Below are positions 1 through 8,900 of a stretch of DNA of 12,892 nucleotides, in pieces (within the stretch, counting starts at the first letter, position 1; every line of letters starts with the position of its first letter). The position numbers and the translations under genes are program-made. Source of the stretch: Conidiobolus incongruus B7586 (Eukaryota; Entomophthoromycota; Entomophthoromycetes; Entomophthorales; Conidiobolaceae); contig JNEM01014577.1 of assembly GCA_000697335.1 (NCBI GenBank), positions 1-12,892 of the forward strand. The letters run 5' to 3'. Below the pieces are notes generated by a model, which saw only the letters and a program-made list of their open reading frames with translations, did not search any database and was not told where the DNA came from.

Positions 1-198
1 TATATTATTTAAATATAAAGCTTGAATTTAAGTTCTAACAAATTTTTTAAAATACAGTTAGTTTATTTTACTTATAAATATTACTCTATATCAATAATGT
101 TATTAATAATATATATTAAAAGTTAGCTAAAAAATCATTATCCTTTTATATTATAAATTATTTATTAATTTATAATCTAATTATAATACTTTATTAGC

Positions 199-248
199 TT
201 TGAATATATTCACATAAGGTTGACAAAATAACCTTAAGAATATTCAAA
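199..248. repeat. Imperfect inverted repeat (hairpin)
   Basis: The outer arms TTTGAATAT (199-207) and ATATTCAAA (240-248) are perfectly complementary. The inner arms TAAGGTT (215-221) and AACCTTA (230-236) are too, around an 8-base loop. An unpaired internal loop separates the two stems. The GG/CC pairs make this less likely to be chance than pure A/T palindromes. Function is unknown; it could be a remnant of a small palindromic repeat. Confidence 0.45.
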
Positions 249-504
249 TTTACAGAAATAAGTTATTATATATAATAGTATATAAAGTAAGGGATATAAT
301 AAAAGAATAATGGAGGGAGGGGGAAATTGATATAATATCTATAAATTAATGATTAAAATATTAAATTTTATAAATATGAAAAATTTAAGATAAATATAAT
401 TATCGAATATTGAAAAAAGTTTGAAGATAGAAAAAATTATCGTAAAAAAGGGAATAAATGAATATAAGGTAAAATAAATTATAGTTGATTTAAGAAAGAT
501 GAGT

Positions 505-508
505 AAAA
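505..508 (-). terminator. Pol III T-tract terminator of tRNA-His
   Basis: The minus strand reads TTTT beginning five bases beyond the tRNA 3' end. This is the minimal oligo-T signal for RNA polymerase III. It is short, and T-runs are common in this DNA, so the call rests on its position. Confidence 0.6.
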
Positions 509-513
509 GATTA

Positions 514-584
514 TGCCGTTGCGCGGAATCGAACCGCGGTCTGAGCGGCCACAACGCTTCGTACTACCACTATACTACAACGGC
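514..584 (-). tRNA. tRNA-His (anticodon GTG)
   Basis: Cytosolic tRNA for histidine, 71 nt, no intron. On the minus strand the acceptor arm GCCGTTG (584-578) pairs perfectly with CAACGGC (521-515), followed by discriminator A73 at 514. The D-arm is GTAT with GTAC, enclosing AGTGGTA. The anticodon loop TTGTGGC carries GTG. The T-arm CGCGG-TTCGATT-CCGCG is perfect. CCA is not encoded. No G is encoded at -1 (the preceding base is T), so G-1 would be added after transcription, as is known for eukaryotic tRNA-His; A73 also fits the eukaryotic form. The anticodon stem AAGCG/CGCTC has four pairs plus an A27-C43 mismatch at its outer end. The D-loop is about one base shorter than usual. The fold otherwise looks intact. 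No other gene lies within 3.5 kb, so it is a solitary transcription unit. Confidence 0.95.
525..577 (-). promoter_or_regulatory. Internal Pol III promoter (A box and B box)
   Basis: The A box reads TAGTATAGTGG on the minus strand (577-567), matching TRGYNNANNGG. The B box reads GGTTCGATTCC (535-525), matching GGTTCGANTCC. Both lie inside the tRNA, as is usual for type 2 Pol III genes, which supports transcription of this copy. Confidence 0.85.
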
Positions 585-2110
585 TTAATAAAAAATTTTA
601 TATATACTAATTCTGATTTTCATTTAATTATATAAACTTTTCATATTATTTATATTGTTAACATTTCCAATCTATATAGTATATTTAATTTTTGAATCTT
701 TATTAACAATTTAATATTTCTATAACTTTATTATTTTCTTTATTTTAAAATAATCTATTATCATTATTCTTATCAATTTATAATAAATAACACTGTTATC
801 TTATATTTTATAATAATATACCAAGATATTGGTTATTTTGATTGCAAACTATATATACTCTTACTTTGTTAATATATATAATATCAATTTAACTATATTA
901 ATACTATTTTTAATCTATAATTTAAATAAAACTATTGGAATTTAGGATTTTAGTATTTATATAATAGAAATAAAAATAGTTTTAATTAATAAAGAAATTA
1001 ATATATCAATGTCTTCAATTATAGCTATATATTATTATAATATTATTATAAATTATTTTGTTAACTTTTTTATATTAAAAATATTATCCTTATATAAAAG
1101 GAACTAAATTATAATTTTATTTATTATTATATTAAGAATAATTATTTTATAAAAATTACTAGAATTTAATAAGTATATTAAAAACATAATTTTTTAATAT
1201 CACAATGAATTATTTTTAATCAATTCACTATTAAATAATAATCAATTATTTAACTATTAAAAAATTCTATAAATTTTATTATTAAGTGATTAAATATTGA
1301 CGTAGAATCTATTCTATTTATATATATTTAATTTTTCTTAGTCAATACATTATTAATTTGAAAAATACCAATTAAATGGTATATATTGTATATAATTATT
1401 TGCTTCATACAATAATTTAGATATTAAGCTCAAAATATCAGTACCAAATAAGGTAACTAATAGGTAATTAAAAAAATAAAAATTTGAATGATTTAATTTC
1501 ACCCAAATTATTTGATTTTTTTTATTTAACATATATAGCATTATAATACGAATACATATTTCCAATATGATAATAGATAAAGTTTATATGCTAAAAATGT
1601 TAGTTATCATTAATTTAAAAATAACTATTATATAAAATTGAAATGTCAAAAAATATACTATGAATATGTTCTACTTGAACATTCGAAGAATAAACTAATT
1701 TTTTTTTCTAAATTATACATTTTTTAAACAAAAACTTGATACCTTTTAAATGGTAATAGTCCAACTAAGGAAACCTATGAAAACATAAATGTAATATTAT
1801 AGAGGAATAGATATAATTCTCAAATTGATTAAAAATAAGCTTCAAGTTTGAATATTTATCTGGAAAAGATTTTAATTTTTAAGATAAAGTAATATATAAA
1901 AATTAATTTGTTAATCAAACTGAAAAATTATATTTTTATGATATTAAAAATTATTTGTATAAAATAATCAAATATAATTTTTTATAGGTTATTCAAATAT
2001 TATATTTTTAAAAGTTATAGATATTGAATTTTATAAAATATATAATAATTAATTTTTATCCATATTTATTTATTTTGTAAATAAATTATTATTTAAAACT
2101 TTAAAAATAT

Positions 2111-2235
2111 ATTAGTATAGAAATTAAAAAATGGCAAATTTTTTAATGTTTGATCTTTCAAACATATTATATATTTTGAAAGAATATTTACATATAAAAT
2201 ATATAGGAAAATAAATATTTTGAAACTATATATAT
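2111..2235 (+). repeat. Dispersed repeat copy A, with short open frame 2131-2214
   Basis: This copy aligns without gaps to 11254-11358 over 105 bp (2131-2235), with 79 identities by my count, about 75 percent. Upstream (2111-2130) it continues to match with one 4-base gap. An ATG at 2131 opens a 27-codon frame whose peptide begins MANFLMFDLS and matches the frame of copy B at 14 of 27 residues, with several conservative changes (L/M, L/F, N/D, I/V, L/I, H/Y). I do not recognise the family. It may be a fossil end of a longer repeat or a small gene; the downstream match stops at a TA microsatellite. Confidence 0.6.
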
Positions 2236-2252
2236 ATATATATATATATATA
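2227..2252. repeat. (TA)13 microsatellite
   Basis: Thirteen uninterrupted TA dinucleotides at the downstream edge of dispersed repeat copy A. The other copy has only a short TA run at the same point, so the tract probably expanded after the copies separated. Confidence 0.9.
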
Positions 2253-3380
2253 AATTTACTCATTTATTTCTATTAAAATATTTTGATGTTAAAATTTATA
2301 TTTAAATTTAATTATACTTAAACTAGATAATGATTATCAAAAGGTTTTTATTTTTATATTTTTAAAACTTAATCATAAACTCATTAAAATTATTTAAAGC
2401 TTATAAATAGTTTCTAAAGATGGTGTTTTATTTAAAACTACCTATATCACTAGATTTGTAATTTTAAAACTAAAAGGGATATTATTTAAAATTTACTAAA
2501 ATTTAAAAAATTAATTTCTATTATTATTCTTTTATTTATTAATAGAATAAAAAAATATATTAAAAAATACTCTTTTATTTCTATTAAAGAATTATTAAAA
2601 TGATTTAATATTAATTATATAAGTATATTATATATACTTAAATTTAAATATAATTAAATTAATAAAAATATAAAATAAATACCTTATAATTTAAAATAAG
2701 CTTAAAAAAATTAAAATAGCTATAGTTAAATTAAACTAATTAAAATATAATTAAAAACAAAGGTTTTTATAATAAATACTTATAATTAATAAATTTTAAA
2801 TTCTTTTATATAATCTTTTATTCAAAAATAAAACAAGATATTAAGTTAAATTAATTTTCTTTATAAATTCTAATAAATAAATATTTTAAATATAAGTGAA
2901 TATTAATTATTATAATAGATTATAACAATTTATGGTTTTTTTATTTAATATCTTAAGGAAAATTAATTAATAGTAAATTATATATTATTTCTCTAAATAA
3001 AATAATTTATAAATGATAATTTAAATATAAATTAAAAACTTTTATTATTTTATATAATAATTGTAAAATATATAAAACTAAAGAGAATTACCATATATAG
3101 TATATTTACTTGATTTTAACCCATATGATTATAATTGTTTTAGATAATTTAAAAATTAACTTAAAAGAAAAAAAGTTCCTGTAAATAAATTAAATTGGTT
3201 TGTGAAATATTAAATTTTAGTTTTTAATAAAAAGAACTATTTTTTAAATATTAAAAACTTATTAAAAATATAGAAAAAAGCTATTAATAATAAAAGAGTC
3301 TATTAATTTTATATTATTTATTAATTTATTAATTTAAATATAATTTCAAAATTATTCCATTATTTAATTTCTATAGTAAT

Positions 3381-3403
3381 AATTATCAAATAATTTGATA
3401 ATT
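3381..3403. repeat. 23-bp near-perfect palindrome
   Basis: Arms AATTATCAAAT and ATTTGATAATT are perfect reverse complements of 11 bp around a single central base. It lies about 800 bp downstream of the ATPase stop codon. It could extrude as a hairpin or bind a dimeric protein; nothing in the sequence decides this. Confidence 0.6.
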
Positions 3404-3578
3404 TTTGTGTTATAGTTTTAATAATGGTTGATTTATTAGTTTTAAGTATAGAAATAATAATTATAATAAACAAATTTTAAGGTATGATTAAAAGCCTTCT
3501 TAACTTATAATTATATATATTTTTCAATATATTGTCTTTAAACATTTAGTAAAATAATTTTATAACTTCAAAAACTTC

Positions 3579-3600
3579 TAATATATATATATATATATAT
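3579..3600. repeat. (TA)11 microsatellite
   Basis: Eleven TA units immediately abutting, and overlapping the left arm of, the inverted-repeat unit that follows. A TA-rich target of this kind is compatible with insertion of a TA-targeting element. Confidence 0.9.
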
Positions 3601-3676
3601 TTGTGATTAAAATATTTCAAAGTAATAATATTTGATGATGGATAATACATTTAAATTACATTAATCACAAATATAT
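3595..3676. repeat. 82-bp inverted-repeat unit, MITE-like
   Basis: Perfect 16-bp terminal inverted repeats: ATATATTTGTGATTAA at 3595-3610 and TTAATCACAAATATAT at 3661-3676, separated by 50 bases. The G/C positions in TTGTGATTAA pair exactly, so this is not just an A/T coincidence. TA lies at both borders, as in Tc1/mariner-derived miniature elements, but no second copy was found in the window, so calling it mobile is inference. A large RNA or DNA hairpin is the alternative. Confidence 0.5.
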
Positions 3677-4144
3677 TATGGGAATTTTTTATTAATATTT
3701 TGAAATTTTTCTTAGAATTAAATAAAAATATTTTAATATGGAAATTTAATAAAAATAATTTGAAAATTTATTCAATAAATAATACAACCTAATATATCAT
3801 TATATTAGAATAATTTTTGAAATATAAAATAGATATATTTATGTTTAAAATATTTATATTGTATTTCACTAATTCAAAATGATATCATATATTGCAGTAT
3901 TTAGATAACTTTATAAACAAATAATATCACAGAGTAAAAATTTTTAAAAATAATAATTAACTGTTTGTAAATTATATGATAAATGTTTAAAATTGTAATT
4001 TTACAATAAACCTGAAAATTTATTAGTCTTGTACTTCATTTAACCACCATTATCATGTTATATTATGATTTGCTATTTGAATAATATCCTCTAGTTAATA
4101 TAAGTTTCTTATTAAAAATTTTATTTTAGTTAAAATAACAAAAA

Positions 4145-4150
4145 TTTATT
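4145..4150 (-). promoter_or_regulatory. Candidate poly(A) signal of the ATPase gene
   Basis: The minus strand reads AATAAA 28 bases beyond the TAA stop. The position is sensible, but such hexamers are frequent by chance in this AT-rich DNA. Confidence 0.35.
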
Positions 4151-4177
4151 TTTAAATATACAAAATTGAACTAAAAA

Positions 4178-7100
4178 TTAGAGATCATAAACTTTTTTAG
4201 GATCCGGTTTACAAAACCATTTACGCAATAAAGTTCTACCAGGGCCAATTACTACAAGCAATTCCCAGAGGATACCGCAGAGCATATTGCCCAAGCAGTA
4301 GAAGAAGAGCTCAATTCGGAAGTATCTGGGAAGGACATTGTTTTGCCATGGGATATTGTAGGTGGCAATCTCAATGTTGGGAATGGAGTAGCCTTCGCGT
4401 GCGAGATAGTCCTTGTCACCACAGTTCATACGGAAGAGGCAGCCGAGTGCATTGGGGTCAGCCAGTAGGATGTAGCTGACCATAACGAGGAAAACGAGCC
4501 AGAGTAGGATCAACATCCAGTTGCGGTACCATACTTGACGATGAGTATGGCCAAAGTTGTAGATAAATGCAGAATTGACAAATTGGTAAAGTGTGATGAA
4601 TCCAAGTACTTCACCTTCGAAGTTGTCTCCAAGAAGTACCCATTTTGAGAGATCAACAGCTGACGAGTCGAATTCGTGACAGACAAAGAATGGTTGCTGG
4701 AATAGCCAGTAAAAACCACAGCATAAGAACAGGAAGTTAATAACAATCAAACCGATGACAGAAGCGAGTGTTTCAGTTCCCAAAATACGCGCTGTAGGAC
4801 GATATTTGGAGAGAGTTGGAGCGGGATGACTTTGAGTGATGGCATAAGACAATCCGACAGTGATAAATGCATCGACCAAAATCCAGACACCGAGAGAGAG
4901 GGAGGTGGAGAAGTAGAATGTTGTCAATTTAAGAGATGCCATAGTTTCTCCGTACATGATCAGATATTTGTAACCAGCAAATGAAGTGGCTAAACCAGCT
5001 CTACCCTGACGAATGAGCTCAACGCAAGATTTAACAGATCTGTTGTTGGAGCTAAATGGCGATACGATGGATGCTTCAGCTTCGCTAAGTGCCAAACCAA
5101 CGTGGGCAGCTCTAAGAGCACCACAATCATTACCACCGTCACCACACATAGCAGTGATACCGCGTTCCATATGGTATTGGACGCAGTTCACCTTATCTTG
5201 GGGTGTCATACGAGCAAACACACGAATATTAAGAAGCAGTGAGCGAATCAATTCTTGTTGACATAGACGATTGAACGCTTTACCAGTGACTGCAAGCTCA
5301 ACGTTATTATTTTTCACGAGTTCCTGAACATCATGAGTTGTTAGAGGGTCAGTATCAGGTTGATCAACATTAATCCAAGATACTCCACCTTTAACATCCG
5401 TAGAAATATCACCCAAATAGACTGTGGAATTTAGTTTGCTCATATGGCAAGCACGTGCGATGCATACTCCAGTGAGCGCAGTATCACCAGTAATCATGAC
5501 CGTACGAGTACTTCCGGCCTTCAATTCGTCAATGGCTGCGGTCGTATCCTCTTTGAGCTGGTTCTTGAAAACTATTAATCCGATCAAATCCACGTCAGCT
5601 TCTAGCTCTTCGCGAGTCTTCTGCTTGATGTCATTAATATCGACAATTCCAAGATCACGATGTGCTAAGGCAAGCACGTAGCAACCTTCGCGAGCTAGTT
5701 CAAGAGCAGATTGATCGTAGTTAATAGGAAGCGTAGCAGGGTTTGAAATGTCCTTCAATTTTTCGAAAGATCCCTTCACGAAGATATGTACATGCTTGGT
5801 TACAGGGTCGAGGACTGCAACAGACATAGAAGCACGAGCATGCACGAATTCAAAACGTTTGATAATATGAGCAGATTGATTCTTGTTATTTTGGACTGTA
5901 TCAACATAGGAAGGGGATTCTGGAGCTGCCAATTCCCACTTGGTAGATTTGAACATTTCAATATCTACTGGATTACCAATCAAAGTACCATTGACAGAAG
6001 TGACAGAATGACAAGTAGCAAGACCGAGTTGGAAAGCCTCTGGGAATTCATCGAATGTGGGTTTGAGAGCATCTAATTGAACATGAGAATGATCATTAAG
6101 CTGGAAATTGATGGTACGTCCTCCATAAAACTCTAATCCTTCTTTTGTCAAAGTACCAGTCTTGTCAAAGCAGAACATCTGGACTTTACCAGCAATTACA
6201 ATACGAGGAAGATCGACACAGTACACCTTCTTCTTTCTCAAGCGGTCCGCTGCGACGGATTGGCCTACGACGAGCGCTGCAGGAAGAAGAGGAGATAAGA
6301 TTTGAGCGAGACAGAACATTCCATAGAACCAAGATGCGGTTGGTGACTTCTTGAGAAGCCATAATGCCATACCAAAGAGGAAGAGACCCCAAAAAGCTAA
6401 GATTATAACAACGATCTTGAGTTGTTCATCGAAAATGAACGAGATTCCTACTGGAAAGAGAATTTTGTGGACGAGTTGACCTTTGTCTGTAGACGTCGCA
6501 GTTTCGTAAACAAGTGCTTTGACATAATCACTTTTGTTTTCAGGAGTAACCTGAGCTACGGTTGTACCGGCGAACAAAGTGTGGATCTTAGATACTCCAT
6601 GGCGATCATATGTAGGATGGTCGTCATTGATAGGAAATTTACGAATTGGTAAAGGCTCACCAGTAAGAGAACTTTCGTCAACCACAACCTTGCCGGAAAG
6701 AACAACAGCATCACAGGAGAGCACTTGGTCCCTTTCGACAGCGATAACATCACCTGGAATGATTTGAGATGACGATAAAGTAACCCATTTGTCATCGCGA
6801 AGGACTCTCACTTGAGATTGATGCTCTGCCATTACCTTGACTCTGAGCTCAGATTTTCTTCTGATATACACTTTAATAAGTGCCGAAATTAAAATGACGG
6901 CTGTGTCTACTAAACCAATATGATAGTAATCCAAATAGTAGAATAACCACATGATCATAATTTGATACATGTAGAAGAAACCAGTGAATTCGAGTAAAAA
7001 ACTAACGATAAAAGAGTTGACCTTGACCGAGATGAAATTAGGGCCCTTGAGCTCAAGACGTCTGTTAGCTTCCTGAGTTGAAAGTCCTGAAGACTGCTTC

Positions 7101-8454
7101 ATGAAATCGTCGCAAGTAGTACCCAATTGGAATTGATGTGGCGCAAAGTACTTGACTTTTTCATGATAAACAAATCTAGTACAATGGTAATTAAAGTACA
7201 AACGGTTGGTTCCAGTCTTTTCTAATGGTACGGTTGTTATAAGGACATCCCATCCAAGAACATGACACAAAAAGGCTTCGATTTTGCGGACCAACTGCAA
7301 TACTGAGCTAGAATCATCCATCATAATAATTGTCGTCTTAGGCTGCTTAACTTGGATATATTTAGCCTGTAGAGGATTGACTTGAATACGGAAATAGTTC
7401 ATCAAGTAAGATTTGAATACGCTCAAGGTGACAAACCATGTTGTTGCTGATACCCAAACACAGATAAACATGGTTGAGGAAAGATCATAACTTTCGTGTG
7501 CAATTCCATATGGTTTTCCAGTAACTGCACCGTAATAATCCGCTGTAATAATTGCAAGGTAAACACCCCATCCAAGGCTCATAAGGATGATACTTCCAAG
7601 CCCAATAGTTCCCAACATATTTGGTACATACCCTTGAATCTTGAACATGATAGAGGGATCTTCTAAAGAATCACCATCTTCAACCTGAACAGATTGTGGA
7701 TCCGCTGAAGATTTTTCTTTAGAAGCAATCGCGCTATTTGCTTCATTTAGAGAAATTGCCTCCAATGAAGGGGGTAATTCGGAGGCAATCATATAAGTTG
7801 CATTTCTTTCGGCAAAAGTTTTAAACGCGTGCCAGACCATCAAATATAAGGCTTGAAGTGCGACAATGGTGAATACAGCTATCCACATTGGTTCACGATA
7901 GGTAAAAACGGGTGGAGGGGGAAGAGGACAAATTGCCCACATACTAGATCCGGGATTTGTACCATCAAAGAGCTTAGGACTCGACTCAAGACCGAAGAAT
8001 TTGGTACACTGCTCCTGGATCAGTTTCTTCTCCTCAGTGAAATAAAAGTTCGGAAGATCGACCAAGATGGTGTTATTGGTGGAGCATGGAAATAGCGTCC
8101 AACCTAAATTTTCCGCACCGCACCCACAAGGGTTTACGACATCGCTCCCGCAAGTCTCGCGACACTTGCCATCATGACAGAAGTTTTGTCCCTGGGGACA
8201 CTTTGAAGAAACTTTATCGGGACATTGACCCACATCGGAAACACACAGAATGGGACACTGTACCCCTCTTTTGGTTGGTAGTGGACATTTGTTACCATTG
8301 AGATCGAAGTCATTTACTATCAAATAAATTAGAATTATGATCATTCTTGAAAATTTTTAAACTTACCGGTGTGGAAAACTGGCGTTCCTAATACGCATGG
8401 AGACCAATATATTATAGATAGAAGGAATACAAACATTTTATTATGTACTCTCAT
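4178..8454 (-). CDS. P5B-like P-type ATPase with signal peptide and Cys-rich lumenal head, two exons
   Basis: Endomembrane ATP-driven pump of the P5 family. Known P5B members (ATP13A2, yeast Ypk9) sit in the lysosome, vacuole or endosome, and ATP13A2 exports polyamines. Exons are 8454-8367 and 8316-4178, giving 1408 residues. ATG 8454 was chosen because an in-frame TAA lies just upstream and the joined exons encode a signal peptide (residues 1 to about 23). Order: Cys-rich lumenal domain (about 40-159, 13 Cys); membrane segment 172-193; acidic/Ser linker; a GY-containing hydrophobic region 254-287; membrane segment 308-335; P5 N-terminal cytosolic region to about 460; M1-M2 466-512; A domain with TGEP 581-584; M3-M4 660-715 with SPLLP 704-708; DKTGTLT with phospho-acceptor D747; N domain with KGSFE 877-881; TGD 972-974; GDGGND 1088-1093; six more helices to about 1386. 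Every catalytic motif is present and the frame is open. SPLLP replaces P5B PPALP and P5A PPELP, so the substrate is uncertain. There is no neighbouring protein gene. Confidence 0.95.
8317..8366 (-). other. 50-nt spliceosomal intron in the ATPase gene
   Basis: The minus strand shows donor G|GTAAGT (8366-8361), a branch-like TTCTAAT and acceptor TTTGATAG ending at 8317. Exon 1 contributes 88 coding bases (29 codons plus one base, phase 1), and the next exon continues as TA AAT GAC, keeping the downstream frame exactly. The spliced junction reads ...VFHT-VNDFDLN. Without splicing, the large frame would start at an intronic ATG (8344) and begin MIIILIYLI, which is intron-encoded. Short length and strong consensus sites fit fungal-type introns. 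Confidence 0.88.
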
Positions 8455-8900
8455 TTTGAATAAATAATAAATTTATCAATTGATAGAATATATTCTTAGC
8501 TGAATCTATTTTGAATTATATAAATTTTATATCCAGCAATGATTAATTAAATAAAAATAATGTAAAATATCCAAGATATAGTTATCTTTTAAATATCAAT
8601 AGTTGAATATTAAATGATCTGTGGTATAATATATTATATCTCATATCTTAATTAAGATATATTTAATATGAAGGGAAATTATTGGAGAATTGTTTACATT
8701 TATATCTCAAAAATTACACGTTTAATTTTGATTCCATCTAAATTATTGCAATAATGCTACTTTTGTAATCAAATATCAAAGGGTGATATTAATCAAATAC
8801 ACTAATATATCTTATCAAACAACTTGCTTCTTTCGATTTGAATAGTTCAACTTTATTGGTTGATATCATAAATTTCCATATTCTTACCAATCATTCTTAA
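8455..8900 (-). promoter_or_regulatory. Probable 5' flank and promoter of the ATPase gene
   Basis: This is the region upstream of the start codon. On the minus strand there are CCAAT pentamers at 8685-8681 (CCAATAAT) and 8859-8855 (ACCAATAAAG), which could serve as HAP/NF-Y sites. A pair of perfect palindromes lies at 8625-8660. The transcription start cannot be fixed from sequence, and TATA-like strings are too common here to be informative. Confidence 0.3.
8625..8660. promoter_or_regulatory. Two adjacent perfect palindromes upstream of the ATPase
   Basis: TATAATATATTATA (8625-8638, 14 bp) and ATATCTTAATTAAGATAT (8643-8660, 18 bp) are each exactly self-complementary and are separated by four bases. 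They lie about 170-210 bp upstream of the start codon, where a dimeric transcription factor site or a TATA region could be. A regulatory role is inference. Confidence 0.4.

Larger units (their letters stand above)
1..513. other. AT-rich non-coding flank
   Basis: No frame here has convincing protein character. The only structure I see is an imperfect hairpin at 199-248 and a G-rich patch at 312-323, both listed separately. The stretch immediately before 514 is the 3' flank of the minus-strand tRNA. Confidence 0.7.
585..4177. other. 3.6-kb extremely AT-rich spacer
   Basis: No protein gene is supported. Some stretches are almost free of G and C; line 2641-2700 has 3 in 60 bases. It contains TA microsatellites, short perfect inverted repeats, one copy of a dispersed repeat near 2.1-2.2 kb and an 82-bp inverted-repeat unit at 3595-3676. 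A 12-bp inverted pair (1188-1199 with 1255-1266) is A/T only except for spacing, so I give it little weight. The last stretch before 4178 is the 3' flank of the minus-strand ATPase gene. Confidence 0.75.

Noticed and set aside
339-554. 71-codon minus-strand frame
   Set aside because: It runs through the 3' half of the tRNA-His gene and continues into AT-rich DNA, giving F/I/L/Y-rich translation with no domain character.
1188-1266. 12-bp inverted pair AATTTTTTAATA / TATTAAAAAATT
   Set aside because: The arms are entirely A/T in DNA that is nearly all A/T, so such a pair is expected by chance.
1353-1565. 70-codon minus-strand frame
   Set aside because: Composition is that of translated AT-rich spacer (I, L, N, Y). 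I see no motif, no neighbour or splice support.
585-4177. CRISPR-like or other regular array
   Set aside because: There are no regularly spaced identical repeats. The only periodic sequence is TA dinucleotide tracts.
5013-8301. Several plus- and minus-strand frames of 60-96 codons inside the ATPase
   Set aside because: They overlap the well-supported ATPase exon in other frames, so they are shadows of its higher-GC coding sequence.
8318-8344. ATG at 8344 as the start codon of the ATPase
   Set aside because: It lies inside the 50-nt intron with strong splice signals. The upstream exon supplies a signal peptide in frame, and residues MIIILIYLI are the intron read through.
4178-8454. Assignment as a P5A (Spf1/ATP13A1) or a P2/P4 ATPase
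   Set aside because: The GY-containing first hydrophobic region, the SEAEAS stretch and the M6 LVDAF context resemble P5B, and the P5A motif PPELP is absent. P2 and P4 lack these P5 signatures. I therefore call it P5B-like.
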